DNA of 64,000 nucleotides. Origin: Onchocerca volvulus. Lineage: Eukaryota > Nematoda > Chromadorea > Rhabditida > Onchocercidae. The position numbers were made by a program, and so were the translations under genes. The stretch lies in NCBI GenBank assembly GCA_000499405.2, contig HG738139.1:9014616-9078615 (forward strand), read 5' to 3'. Below, piece by piece: positions 39,794-52,508 of this stretch (its first letter is position 1; each line of letters begins with the position of its first letter). The notes beneath the pieces were generated by a model, which saw only the letters and a list, made by a program, of their open reading frames with translations, had not been told where the DNA came from and searched no databases.

Positions 39794-39970
39794 TGGGAAA
39801 CTTCGCGTGTGATAAATAGAAGAGACATATTTTGCGCCTTGCAATATAAAAAACATTGCGAAATTCGTAATGGCGTTGTGCTTTATTCCATAGCGGAAGA
39901 ATTGGAAGTTTCGAAAAAAGAAATACTAAACGGTTTCAATGTCAATAAATCTAATTATGCTATATTTTAA
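39794..39970 (+). other. Exon-like ORF after TTTCAG (doubtful)
   Basis: After ATAAGTTTCAG the frame is open for 58 codons to a TAA, with protein-like content (NRRDIFCALQYKKHCEIRNG, VVLYSIAEELEVSKKEIL). There is no Met in the first 40 codons, so it would have to be an internal or terminal exon. No partner exon was found and the family is unknown. It may be chance. Confidence 0.18.
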
Positions 39971-42731
39971 AAATCAATTCATACTTTTTGGATTAATCAA
40001 TTTGATAAAATGGAGAATTAATTAAAAACGACAATAAACTTGAGGAATATAGCTTTTACATAATACTATAATTACATCATTTCATTAAGAAGAAAATTTT
40101 ATCCATATTTTATTTCTGTAGAACAGTAATAGGATAATTTCAGAAAACTTTCAATTTCCATCCTTCTCTAATGAAAAGTTGTAAAATAGAAACGGTGCAA
40201 TAGCCGTACGGTAATTAAGCAGATTAATTACTGTACAGTAATGTAGTCAGTTACAAACTGTTATCCTATTTCATTTCTTATATGATCCTTCAATATTATT
40301 ATCAAAGCTATTATCATCATCTTTATCATTATCGTTATGATCATTCTCGCTTAAACAATCGTCGCAGCGTTTCTTCGATCAATTTATTTGAATAGTTTTT
40401 ACTACAAATATTAAGTTACATTTGCTGAAAATAAGTTTCGCTTTTCTATTCTAGATTGTAAATTTATGCAAATATTAATGCAAGAGCAGATAAAAGAGGA
40501 AAGCAATTTGCATATGGAATGAGATTAAATGAAAAATGAATGCAAAGGAGAAAGAAATTGAACTGAACTCAGCTAAATTGAATGAAAAGCTCGTTTCTCT
40601 GCGAAAATCGCAAATTTGTTTCTAAAGTGTAACAGATTTTTTACCTATTGCACATCTATAAATCAACATTTTGTACTGTTTAGAATGAAAGTTCAATTTA
40701 ATAGAACAAAGAATGAATAATGAGATATGAAAGAGGTGAAAATTAAAGGAATAAATTTTCATTTTTCTCTTCTTTTCTCTTCCTTTTACTTTCTCTCTCT
40801 TTTCTACATATGTATTTATACATATAACCGCGATAATATTTCAAAATATTTTTTAAAAAAAGTGGAAATAAAAAATGAGCCTTGTTGCAAAATAAACATA
40901 GATAAGATGTGATTGGATAAATAATAGCCTAATCCTATGGTAAGGACTTGTGACGAAGCATTGCAAACTACCGTCAATGAGATGCGCGGAAATTAATTAT
41001 ACAAAAATAAAGAAAATAAAATATTAAAATATGTCTTAGATGCCTTTTATAAAAAATACAAATATGAAGACAATGCAATGTACGTGTAACGCGACTCATT
41101 AAGTTTTAAAAGTATTTTAATCATGTTTTATATTAAATGAAAGGATGCAGTGGAAAGAGAAAATTATCATAGAACTGTAAAAGAATAACGAACAGTACGG
41201 AAACTTTCTTAATAACCAGCAATTGAAAATCTAATTAAATAACTCATTGCTGCTAGTTATTTGCCATAAATTTTTCTTTTTATAAAAGCAAATCCATAAT
41301 TCAATTTGTTAAATTCATCGGAAAAGTTTGCAGTTTTTCTATTTATATCTAACAATGTCTTTAGAACAACAAAAATAGAAGATAAAAGAAATGTGATAAA
41401 ATGCAAATATAGTTGTCAGTGCAAAAACAGTAGATCCATGTCATTTTCTTCAAAGATGCAAAATACAGTTTCTTCGTTCTACATGATACAGTAATTGCTA
41501 GCGGTAACAAGAGATGAATGTCTTGAAAAGCACTTTCCTTCATCTGATCATTTGTTTTTACTTAATAAAATCTTTCTCACGAAATTAAATTCAAAAATTG
41601 AAAATGTACAAAAGCACTCAAATTCTTGTGATACTTTAATCTCAAATTTCATTTCAAAATACACAAAATGGTTAACTAAAAAATGGATGAAATGTTCACC
41701 GTTGAATAATAATACATCAACCCACTTCTTCTTGAATTCCTACCGTATAGTCTTACTGTCAGATACAATACATCAAAAGAATAGCTTCTTATCTGCTATG
41801 AGATCATTGATCTAATCACCGTTCTTCTTTTCAGTTCGTTTCAAAACAAAATTACTTCAGAGAAATTTAAAAGATCTCGGCGTAATCTTCAGGCATTATC
41901 AGTCGGTTTTTATGAACTAAAAATTCAAATTTTTTTCACTGTCAAAAAAAAAATTCCTTTTTTCATTCTTTACTTAATATTTTGATCACTTGCTAATCTC
42001 AAATTCTCCAAGAAAGAAATAAAATGAATGAGTCGAAGAGTCTCATATGTTCAACAAATAGTAAATATTTCGTTTTTATGAATAGCTGCTAGTAATAAAT
42101 TTCGACCAATCTATCTTATGATACTGTTGATATTCTTTAATACCATTTGATAACAAGTGTAGTTTGACGTGTTGCTAATTGTTTTGTTGCATTGCAATAG
42201 CTAAATTAAATTGGCAAAAAGTAGGAAATTCGCTATTACATTGCAAATCGCATTATTCGACGCTTATATTCGACTTTCAAAGGTGTGTTATCAGTGATCA
42301 ACAGAGAAATCAACAATATCGATGGCGAATGTTTGGCTTAAACGGAATGTCACCAAATGTGAAAGCGTCTTCCACAGACTTCCTCAGAATTTTCACTTTT
42401 TTTTGAGCAAAATCATTGTTATCTTTTCGAATTAATTAATAAGTTCCTTTTTTTTTTTTCATTAATATATTGACAGAGTAGCAAAAGATTAATTTCATGC
42501 AAGCAATTCAATGGTATGCATTGATTTTTTAAAGGCATGAGTAACAATGAAAATGCTTTGCAGCATTGCTTCACTGTTAGAGGTAGGGGTCAGAGTTCAA
42601 CATAGTGATCTCTATATGAGAAAACATTCCCTCCCAAATCCGAGAGATGAGGTCAGAGACAAAGGTGAAGCACAGCTCGAAAACTTCTCTTGCTATTTTT
42701 AACATTGCGCAATTCCCTCCGCACGATTCCA

Positions 42732-44054
42732 ATGGCTCCTATCAAAAATAGAAATAATCGCTCCAAAGGTAATTTTTTTTCCAAATTTTATGTTGAAGAT
42801 ATCTTAATTTGAATATCTGAAATAAGTTTCACAATTTTAAAGAAAAAAATCACACAAATTTAATTGAAGACTTAAAAATTTTTTCTTTCGATGGATCAAA
42901 AACAATTTTTACAGCTGGGAATCGAAGGAATCATACTTCACGGCGAACCAGAAACCGACTAGATTTTCGGAGTAGATGGATGGTAAGAAGAATTTAGTCC
43001 CTTTAAAGATTTTCAAACAGATTCTCTTTTTTTTTTAAATAGTTGAAATGTATATTTTGGTAGATCCAATCAAGAAGTGCCTTGATTAGCATGATCGAAT
43101 TCCCTTTCAAAAATATTGATTGTAACTTGAGGATTGAGTTTTGTAAAAGTTCTAAGAGAAGAAGGATGCGATCAAGCAAAAGATTCTTTTATCATAGCAA
43201 TGAAAAACTTAGAAAAAACAGACGAATATTTCTTTTGGAACAATAAGAAAGAGATAAGAAGATAGGATTCCGGAAAAGATATTTTGGATATCCTTGAATC
43301 TGTATATTCAAAAACTGAAATCTAGTGAGAAATAATAATAGTACTAAGTCATCTTATAAGTTTAATTATTATAATGTATCATGCAATCAAAATAGTTTTT
43401 GCTAGACTGAGTAATGCGTATTAGCTACAGTACAATCGAGAAATTTCAAAATATATTTCAATTCACTACTCATTTTTTTTCTTTCAGAAAAAATATTATA
43501 GTTTAACTTTATTGGGATGGCTTACTAAACCACTTTCACCTTTATCACTTGATGATTCAGAAGAAGAGCCTAATAGTACTTCATCCCCTTCGACTCCTTC
43601 ACCACGGAATCTTGAGACAGAAAATGGATCCGGATCGATGTTGCTGGCAGAAACACCAAATGAACCTGAATTTGCGGCACCGAGTATCCAATTATTTACC
43701 GAGAAACGCTTGCCACAAGTAGAATCTGATAATTCACAATCATTTCTGCCAGCTGAAGAATCTGATGGATGCCTAACATCACATCATCTTCCAAATATGA
43801 TTCATCGTGTTCGACAACCTCAGCTATGCATTGATCCAAAAGATTTCGTGATTCCATACACTCCGATAGCGGTACAAGAAAAGTTAGTTGGTACCGATGA
43901 AATTCGTACAGTGGTGATCAATACATGTGGAATGACCAGTCTACCATATACTTTACATGACGATGATCCATTTGATACTAAATATCCCAATCATACAACA
44001 TTGCTACCTCCAATATCAACATTTTTCAATTTTCATCGAAGAAGACAGTCTTGA
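42732..44054 (+). CDS. Uncharacterised protein, basic N-terminus and Ser/Pro-rich middle
   Basis: Three exons join in phase: 42732-42768 (phase 1 donor GTAATT), 42915-42982 (donor GTAAGA) and 43488-44054 ending in TGA, giving 223 aa. Residues about 5-36 are highly basic (RNNRSKAGNRRNHTSRRTRN), suggesting a nuclear or nucleic-acid-binding region. Residues about 50-75 are Ser/Pro/Glu-rich (SLDDSEEEPNSTSSPSTPSP). The C-terminal half is compact and less biased (QPQLCIDPKDFVIPYTPIAV). No signal peptide, membrane segment or known domain is visible. I do not recognise a family; it may be nematode-specific. No TTTCAG lies just upstream of the ATG, so the start is less certain than for the neighbours, and an upstream exon is possible. 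Confidence 0.7.
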
Positions 44055-44880
44055 TTATACATATATGCCATATTTATATATACTGAAATTATTTATTTGT
44101 ATACTAAAAATATTTATTGAAGATCCGTCTCAAAATCTCTTTGTTAATAATTTAATCGAAATCTCTGTTAGTAAAAGATAGCAATATAGCAGTGTGTTAG
44201 AATCTTCATTTATCAAATTTCAATTTTCATTTCATATATATATTTACATTTTCAAAGAAATTTTCGAAAATGATTTAGTAAATCATAAATGAGATATTAT
44301 TAAAGATTTGGAAATTGATCTGAAGTAGAAGAGTATCGGGTTTCAATTTTGGTTTTGTTCAAATAAAAGATATGGAAAATTGTCATTTTTCAAAAGATAT
44401 TATCAATCATGTGATTGTGCAAAGTAAAATAGAAGGTAGAAATAGAACTCTGAATTTTCGATACTTTTTTTTGCTCAAAAAAAAAAATTCAAAATATAAC
44501 TTTGTTTTAGATTTTCTCTCTTCTACGATAAATTCTTAATCTTCCATGACAATTCATATTTTCATATTGAGATTACATATGAGATTCTGCGATAGTATCC
44601 ATTAGATTCAGCACATTAATAATTTATTCTTCTCTTTTAGTGGGGATTTTTTCATTAGTAGAGAGAATCTGAAGTAAAATGTATTAAAATAACAGTAAAC
44701 CGGTACTTTTCTAATTCCAAATTCTAATTCCTTTTTATTGCAAATAAACAGAAAAAGTTTGTGTATTCACAAGAGATCATTTTTTTTTATTTGTATATTG
44801 GTGCATTTCTAAAACTTCTGAATTTTAAAATTTGAATGTCTGTTCAACTTTTCATCAGACTGCCTTTGAGATTTTTTGTT

Positions 44881-44903
44881 TTTTTTGCATGACATGCAAA
44901 AAA
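44881..44903. repeat. Short palindrome TTTTTTGCATG/CATGCAAAAAA
   Basis: Eleven-bp arms with one central base. It contains an octamer-like ATGCAAA sequence on both strands, so it could be a POU-type site pair. It is too short for a terminator claim. Confidence 0.6.
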
Positions 44904-45604
44904 GTTTCTACATTTGTCAACTTCTTTCGTTCATTTCTCAATTTTCTGCTTCACGGGACTCTGAAGAATGAGCGAAAAAATAAAATAGAATACTACCTTT
45001 AAAACTAAATTACTTTGAAATTGAAATAAAAATTGAACTTAATAGCTTTAGAATGAAATTAACTCTGAAGAAATTCCACAAGCACAATTCTGTTTTCAGT
45101 TCTCTTCGCAATTATTGATAATAACAAACAATTTCGCATATCTTGACAACATGACAAAATTCATATATCTATCGTAACCAGTTTCTTATGAAAGAAGATG
45201 ATAGAAGCGAAAACAAAGTTGTAATGTTTGTATCAAAATAATAATTTCAGTTCTGTTACAGAAAATTATATACAAATTTAGTATGCAATATCTTTTTTCA
45301 ACATTATTTACACAAGTTTTCCAAGTTTCAAACAGATTATAAATTATGATGTGTAGTTTTATTGTACGAGAACCAGTATATTTGTTAACTATTGTTGTTA
45401 TTGTTACTATAAACTGTAAATTGGTTATTCAAAGCATTATTAAATTAATTTGATTTTCAACTATTGTATCAGTTCAAATATCCATTACTTATACCTCCAA
45501 CGATAGGCAATGGACTAAAATCAGCATCTTTTTCATATTCCATTTATTTACGTAATCTTTTACATTTCTGAAATTAACATGGGAGTTAGACATATCGGAA
45601 GATA

Positions 45605-45624
45605 CGTGACGTGACGTGACGTGA
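45605..45624. promoter_or_regulatory. Four tandem CGTGA units creating overlapping TGACGTGA (CRE/bZIP-like) sites
   Basis: CGTGA is repeated four times without interruption, giving three overlapping TGACGTGA octamers, close to CREB/ATF and XBP1 cores. It sits in the less AT-rich patch. Function is inference; it may be simple-sequence slippage. Confidence 0.35.
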
Positions 45625-48359
45625 ACAGACTGATCAGATGATAAATGTTCGAAAAGGCGGATCTATCTAGTAGGTGGAGTGAAGAGGAATCGCTCGAAAC
45701 GGAATGATCGATGTGGTGCTTTTGTGCTTTATCTGTTAGCTGGGTGATGTAACCCCGGCAAATATATCGCTGATAAGAAATGTGAATGATAAAGAGAAGA
45801 TTTGGTAGTGATAAGAAGCAAAAGAGAACTCGAAGTTGAGAGAATGTGAGAACTGATAAGAATTAAGAGAAAAAATGCTACAACGCAGTGACCTTCCACA
45901 GACATTGAAATAATACTTCGAAATTAACTGAAAGACAAGGGAATGTAATGCAGGGTACGGGATATGAGATCGGTTTATGGACTGGTCATTGTAGCATAAC
46001 GCTGACGTGACTATTTTGTTGCTGAATTAGTCTCAGGCTTGCGTCCCTGTGTATGTGGTGACATGTGGCACTTATCTGAGGTGTAGGTCGTTCAACAGGA
46101 GTTGACCGGGAATTCGGGGTGTCTTTTGGGATGTACCGGGTAAATCGCTTTTTATTTCACTCGCTGTATATGAACACTTAAGCAACCATAACGGAGTGAA
46201 ACTCCGTCCTGATTCTCAGATCTTGTACAGCATATTTCATTTGAAAAGTTCAAGTTTCGCATGTCTGTATCGATGTGGCTATGACGATTCCAAGTGTTTT
46301 GTGAATTTGGTTATACGGAAAACACTTTATTCAAACCTAAAACTCCCTAAAATGTAAACTAATTTTTAGGATTTTTTAAAGTTTGCAGGAGTTGTTAAGC
46401 GATTATTTGAAATCGAAAAAGGATGAAGTTAGCCTTTTTCAAACTAATTTTTTATTTATTAGAGTTCAGCAACATACTATAAATTATCCAAGAAAAGTCA
46501 TTTTTGGGACGATTTGATCTTATAAAAAAAGCAACCTTTATATATTTATAGGCATGGATTTGCACAGAATATATTTTGGAGAAAATAAATTTTTTAGGAG
46601 TAAGAGCAGAAGTCGTATTTGTTTATCACAGACTTAAAGTTGTTAGTGCATCAAGAAGAATAGCCCAGAAAAAGTAAATTATTTGTTGTTGAACATTGCT
46701 GCTTAATTCATTACTCAAAAATTTAAAGTCCTCACATATCTCATTTCCTCTTCTAAATATTATTTTCAAGCAAGAACTGTTTATATGAGATTTTTTATCG
46801 GTCACATTTAAATCAATATTTTTTTACCATTGTAGGGAGTGGTTGCATTATTTTTAACCTTAAATATCTATCTCCGAAATACTCCTGCAGTGAAAAGTCA
46901 TTCGATTGGTGGCAGTGTCATTCTTGTCAACATATTTTCTTTTGCTAGTAACATTAAGTAGTTCTTTTCTCGGTTATCTTTAAAAAAATTCTTGAAATGT
47001 TTTTCAAAAAATTTTTGAAGTAAGTCACATCGGAATTATCAAGTAGTGATCTCTATCAGAAACTGATTACTTCAGGAATTCTAATGGAATTGCTGTTTTC
47101 AATCGGTGAGGGTAAAATCGAGAATAACTTTTGTTTGTTACTTTCTGAGAATTTTTCCTCCTATTTTTTACTTCAATATTTTGCAGTTTATTTATATCAA
47201 TGACAGTAAAATTCATTGCTGGTAATGTAATAAAACGAAATCTGAATAAACTTAATTGATGTTTAGTTAGAAATAATAATGAAAAGTTTCTATAAGGCTT
47301 ATTGATTTGATTAATAATAGTTGTACTTGTTTCAGTTGCTTATATTCAATTCAGTGGTAATATAGATAAAAGTAAAATAACCATATTATTTTCAAAATTT
47401 TTAATCAGACTAGAAGATGATGACATAGAAAACGAAGATAAAAAAATGAACAGATTTGTTGTTGAAGAATGTATAACGTTCTTGATGAAACTCAGTATCT
47501 TGCATATGCTGTATTAGATTTAATAACAAATAATTATTTGCTGACTTATCAGCCAGTCGTTAAGAAGCAATTACAGTAATAGAGAATATCTCTTTAAATT
47601 ATCAAATGAATATTGTATGTTTCTGGTCAAGAAAAAAGGAAAATTATCGTTCAAAACTACATCAAAAGCTGTATATTTCAGTGCAAATTATTTCAAAATT
47701 CGAAGACTTAATGAATGCTCTAAACGAGGCTAGAATACTGAAAATATTTTCCGGTATTGTAGTTCGATAAATTCAAGTGATTATGCCGCTGTTAGCTATG
47801 GTGAAATTTGGATGTAGTTTTTTTTTTTTTTTTTTTCAATTCTAAAATGTGAATAGAATCTGTCATATTGCATTGAAATTGCTGCATTTTTTGTCTTATT
47901 AGATTCATTAATAATTTTTCGTATATCATATAAAATTTCTTAAATATAATTGAATGCTTCGATTTCAGAATGAAATGAGTGGGAAGAAGTTTAAAATGCA
48001 TAGTGGGATTGATCTCTTCACTCTCGAGTACTTATGTTTTACATTAGTTTTAATAAAACCAATTGAGTAATGGATTTTATTTTTTTCTTTTCCTCTTCAA
48101 CCTACAGTTCGTGAGTAAGCGCCTTAGTTTTTTTATTTTATAAAAATACTTATCCTTCACTATTTTTCTTTTATTTCTTGCTTTAAAAGCAGATGAATCT
48201 CAGTAAATGCGATTTTGAAGTTGTAAATTTTAATTTTTTAATGTTTTTTTAAAAGTATTCTTTATTATAATGGCTTGACATACTATTGACAGTGCTTTAT
48301 TCTTGTCTTCCTGATATACTTCGACTGTGCCATTTTCACTACCTGTTTCTTCGCCAACT

Positions 48360-49000
48360 TGTAGTCACTAGAAGTAAACTTCCTTCCCTTCTTTCGCAAA
48401 CTCTGTCTGACTTTTCAATTTTCCTTCAGATACTTTTGCCATGAATCTTATGACAAATAATATGAATTTCTGTAATGAGGAAAATCGTTTTACATCTACG
48501 ATTGTCGTCTTTGTTGCAGATGATATTTCCGTGCTGGTCATCAATCCTACGCCATACAAATCTTTTCTTTAACTTCTTCGCCAACTTCTTCCCTTATCCA
48601 TCTTTTTAGTGGGTGAATCCATCCAACTTGGCCCATTCCACCATAGCAAACTATCTTTCAATACTTTTGTTAGCGCTCCTCGAGAGGCTAGATTAGCAGG
48701 ATTGTCAGCTGTCTTAACATAACGAAATATGATACCTTTGACTCTTTTTATTTCAGTTATTCTATTGGTAATTTATCTTGACTCCACATAAGGCTTTTTT
48801 ATTCAGTGTACTGCACAGGCACAATCGGTTCACAGATAAGCATTCTCTACTGCACTTTCTGATCTTAAAAGCTCCATTATTCTTGTTCCTAATGCTACTG
48901 CCAGCAATTCCATTCATGGAATTATAGCATACTTGTTATTGGCCCTTTTCTTTAGGACTAATTTTGATCTTCCATAGATCAAGCAAGAATGATAAATTAC
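48360..49000 (-). pseudogene. BEL/Pao RNase H and post-RT remnant
   Basis: Across several frames the minus strand keeps short BEL-typical blocks: MELLAVALGTRI, FRYVKTADNPANLASRGA, LLWWNGPSW and, further on, KRFSSLQKFILFVIRFMA. Multiple stops and frame changes interrupt them. The integrase core and 3' LTR were not found. Confidence 0.75.
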
Positions 49001-49335
49001 CTTCTTTTCTTTCGTATACCGCCATCTCGATTGCCCGTATTGAAGCGTCGACGAAAACGTGGAGATGTCTTGGAACTCACCGAGGTATTGTAATTTCTGG
49101 CACCTATGAAAGCTTCGGTCAAGTTCTCAAACTGATATCTATCCTCTGTTTCCAACTTATCCCAGTTAGTGCCACTTACATATGTTTTGCACTAGCATCT
49201 TCCATAATACTATGACAGGACATAATAGTCCTAAAAGGTCAAAAATTGAGGCCGAAAATTGTAGTATCTGACTTTTGATTGCAAACTTTCTTTAGTGATA
49301 TTCCATCTCCACTGGGGTAGATCTTTCTGTCTGTT

Positions 49336-50503
49336 CTATTTGATGCCTAGGAAGTTTGTAATAAATCTTATTTCTTTCTGCTGATAGTTTTCCTCGTTGA
49401 TGTCAAAATTCGCAGAAAAGTCCCTCAAGTTCATTTTTGTTTTTGCGAACAGATCCTTTGCCTCATCCGCTTTTTTAATTCCTTCTTTAACATTCTCCGC
49501 TGATAACATTACGTTATCGACATGGATATTTCTTGCCACTTTTCCAGATATAACTGAGGTTTCGCTGTTAAGTAGATATCGTATCACTGCAGAGAGTAGA
49601 AATGGGGAAGATATTATTCCGAATGGCACTCTTTTGAATCGGTAAATAACAATGTTTTCTGGTATTATTTCTTTCCGGATATCTTCTAACCACAAGAATC
49701 TGGTGACATCCCCCATCTTCCTTATGGAGATCTACTTGTAGGAATGCCTTTTTTACATCCGCCATTATTATGTAACGTGCTTGCCTGACACATAATATCA
49801 TTCCTATCAATGATGGCAGCATAACTGGCCCTCTATATAAACATTCGTTCAACGACGGACCTTCTGTTGTTTTTGCCGATGCATCAAACACTACCCGCAG
49901 TTTCGTAGTAGTTTTTTGCGGATTTATTACTGCCTGGTGCGGAAGGTAAGCTACTCGTTCTTCATTTTCTCCCTTTTTCACCTTTTCTATAACTCCTTCT
50001 TGGACTAGATTTTTAAAATAAGCGTCATAGTTAGTTAAAAGTTCTGGAGTCTTTCTGCACTTTCTTATTGTGGATTTCAACCGCCCAAGAGCCAGACCAT
50101 ATCCTTTTGCTGGAACAACATCCCTACTTTTCCATGGCCAACTTACGACACATCTTCCTTCTTCATCTCTAACTATAGATTTTTCAAAAGCATTCAATGC
50201 TTCACCATCTTGATTATCTATCATCAATTCTTTGATTCCAATAGCCTCGAGTTTCCAACTTTCTTCGATTTGTTCGTTGAGTAGTTGTGACTCTTTCTTC
50301 GTTGCATTAATCTTTATCTCAGACTCCGATAATTGCGACTTCACTCTTGATTTATTTTCGGATAAGCCCCCTCTAACCATGCCTATCTCCGTGTCCATCA
50401 CAATCCAGCCCGATTCCTTGGATTTTACTGGATTAGAAATTGCTAGTTGTGCAATCGTTCCTATTCCAAATAATACATCTGATGCTACCCATTTCTCTTT
50501 CAA
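49336..50503 (-). pseudogene. BEL/Pao reverse transcriptase, frameshifted
   Basis: Recognisable BEL RT blocks are SWPWKSRDVVPAKGYGLALG, KLRVVFDASAKT, LPSLIGMILCVRQ and ADVKKAFLQVDL. After a frame change near 49710-49714 (a run of five C on the plus strand) come FKRVPFGIISSPFLL and the catalytic-loop equivalent HVDN (usually Y-V-D-N/D). The element cannot make a continuous polymerase. Confidence 0.92.
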
Positions 50504-50524
50504 TGATTCCCCGACTGTGTAGGT

Positions 50525-50818
50525 TTATTTATATCTTATTCTACCGATAATCGAATTCGCTACGTATGCTTGAGCATTCTTTATAATTCCAGATGTAGTT
50601 CTAATTCCAAACGTTGTCATTGAGTCGGAGTGACTTTTGCTACCAGCAACTCCTGTAATCCTTATTTCATTGCTGAGTCTCTCCAACAGTAGACCTAATT
50701 TATTGGCCATTGATTCGGTTATCAGGTTGCATTCACTTTCCAAATCTAAAAGGATTAACGTCTTCTCAGATTTTTCTCGCTCATATAGATTGACTAACAT
50801 CGCTTCTTTGCACATCAT
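50525..50818 (-). pseudogene. BEL/Pao aspartic protease remnant, active site degraded
   Basis: The retropepsin-like segment reads LLDLESECNLITESMANKLG. The normal D-S/T-G triad is here D-L-E, so the catalytic Gly is lost. It ends at an in-frame TAA (about 50525) before the reverse transcriptase frame resumes just downstream. Confidence 0.85.
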
Positions 50819-50862
50819 ATATGTCTTATTTCCTGAACCAACCTCTACGCCTGTTGTTGCGA

Positions 50863-51340
50863 CTACTTCGGTTTTTCATGAGATGATTTTTCAATCTCGA
50901 TGGAACCTTCTTCTGACATCTTTTCTCTCGGTGAGCTACATCGCGCACTGTTGTGATTTGCTTTACAGTAAAAACATTTGATGGTTCTTCTGCATTTTTC
51001 TGTTGGATGAAATTTTTTTAAGCATAACTTGCATAATCCTAACTCTTCCAGCTTTTTTAGTCTTATTGCTACCGTTGAGTACCTTTTACAGTTATCATTC
51101 CAATGATCACCGTTGCAAAAAACGCAAGTTAACAACCCTTTTCTTTCTTGTGGTCGGTTCACATAATTTTGCCCACCGGGGGTTTAATTGCTGTCGCGTA
51201 AATGGTCATTCGTTTCATCTCTTGAGAATTAGGTTTGGACCTGGCATTCTGGGAGCTACCAAATGTCGATGTACTCATTTCACGTTGTCTCAAACATCCT
51301 TGTCGGTAAGTGCCGCATATTCTTCTGAATCTCCATTTGC
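50863..51340 (-). pseudogene. BEL/Pao gag remnant with CCHC zinc knuckles
   Basis: The open frame at 50863-51162 shows CVFCNGDHWNDNC, CKLCLKKFHPTEKC and CFYCKANHNSARC, three consecutive Cys/His knuckles as in BEL gag. The preceding segment (about 51160-51340) continues gag-like sequence but is interrupted by stop codons and a frame change. N-terminal gag is missing or unrecognisable. Confidence 0.85.
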
Positions 51341-51350
51341 TGCATTTGTT

Positions 51351-52489
51351 TTGTAGTACCTAATTATGTTCCGAATTTCATATCGATTATCGGATATTTC
51401 TAGTGCCGAAATTTTAATAGATAATACTGTTCCATGATAATATACTGTTCCAGAATGTATTATTGTTAAAAGATACATTGCATATTAAATTTCGTGTAAA
51501 TGTTCTGTTCATATAAAATCATTCCATGAACACTTACTTTTTTCCATAAGATTTTAATACTTTATTTTGTTACGAGATGAAATATAACATATTTATTTTT
51601 TGCTATTCATATTTTATTTCACGAGACGATGAAGAAATTTCCTGTTGAATTGCCATATATCAAGAGGTACATCTGCGCAATAGATATGATTAATTCTGCT
51701 ATTGGCTTAAAAGTATTGTCGAAAAGTTTATTTCTTTTTTAAATATCTGAGAAAAGAAATGTATGCAAAAGTCGCTTATGCACTGCTTGGAATTCCGTGA
51801 GATGGAGTTTATATTGCTGGATATATTATTTTTGTTTATTTGCTTCCTTGAACATGTATTGTATCGACATGATGTTATGGCTGCTGAATTTTCTGGATAG
51901 ATAAAATATTATGTAGGGATCATGGATGGTCGGAAAGATTGTTTTAATCTACAGCGAATGTTTTGTTTTTAATTGGTATTTATGCAAAACAAATTATATT
52001 ACCAAAGCTTACGATAATAGCTGAACTGGCTTATAGATAGAACGTAGTTGATAGCTATAATATGAACTTTTCTTGATCTTCCATATGCCAACGGAGCATG
52101 TATGAAGTGATAAATTAAATATATTTCTTCACTTGTAATGAAATTGAACTTTTATGCATATTTGGTTAGTTCCAACTTAAATCAAGTCGTTATTTGAATC
52201 ATTTTGCTTTCAAAGACATCAAAAATCCAAGTAATTCCAATCTGAAGTGGCTAAATTGCAGCATTAAATATTTTCAAGAAAATTAATTTGTACAAGAAAA
52301 GAATACTTATAGGTGCCGAAATTTATTTTGAATTATTCAAAAGTTTAGTGTGGATCACGGCGTGATACGCCATAATTCTCGAATATCTCAGAAAAGTCGT
52401 TCATATACATTATTTTTGTTGTCAGATGCCTTGATTATAGTTTCTGGGAGCGATACGATGAAATGTGAGATAATTAAATATTAAAGATT
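51351..52489. other. Intergenic DNA upstream of CMC2
   Basis: AT-rich, no gene seen. The 5' end of the BEL/Pao element may extend into the left part but could not be traced. Confidence 0.4.
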
Positions 52490-52499
52490 ATTTTTTCAG
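52490..52499 (+). promoter_or_regulatory. Probable spliced-leader acceptor of CMC2
   Basis: A T-run followed by TTTCAG ends 9 nt before the CMC2 ATG with no coding exon upstream. Confidence 0.65.
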
Positions 52500-52508
52500 A
52501 AGTAGAAG

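Larger units (their letters stand above)
34326..42731. other. Gene-poor stretch with isolated exon-like ORFs
   Basis: No assembled gene. Two open segments with plausible splice borders are listed separately (34774-35035 and 39794-39970). Also present are a 62-nt hairpin (38893-38954), a 25-bp tandem duplication (39599-39648) and a somewhat GC-richer patch near 36100-36450 whose frames show no motif. Confidence 0.45.
44055..48359. other. Intergenic DNA, no gene seen
   Basis: 3' flank of the uncharacterised gene, then AT-rich DNA. A less AT-rich patch lies at about 45540-46160 and contains four CGTGA repeats. A short palindrome sits at 44881-44903 and a 19-nt T run near 47818. No exon is supported. 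Confidence 0.5.
48360..51350 (-). mobile_element. Degraded BEL/Pao LTR retrotransposon
   Basis: In minus-strand order there are gag zinc knuckles, aspartic protease, reverse transcriptase, RNase H and the short stretch before integrase, which is the BEL/Pao gene order. The copy is dead. It has stops in gag, an in-frame TAA between protease and pol, a frameshift at a C run (49710-49714), many stops in RNase H, and no integrase core. No LTR pair was recognised at the ends, so the borders are approximate. It lies between the uncharacterised gene and CMC2, on the opposite strand to both. Confidence 0.92.

Noticed and set aside
50232..51356. Plus-strand ORFs of about 96-117 codons
   Set aside because: Antisense shadows of the BEL/Pao gag, protease and RT frames.
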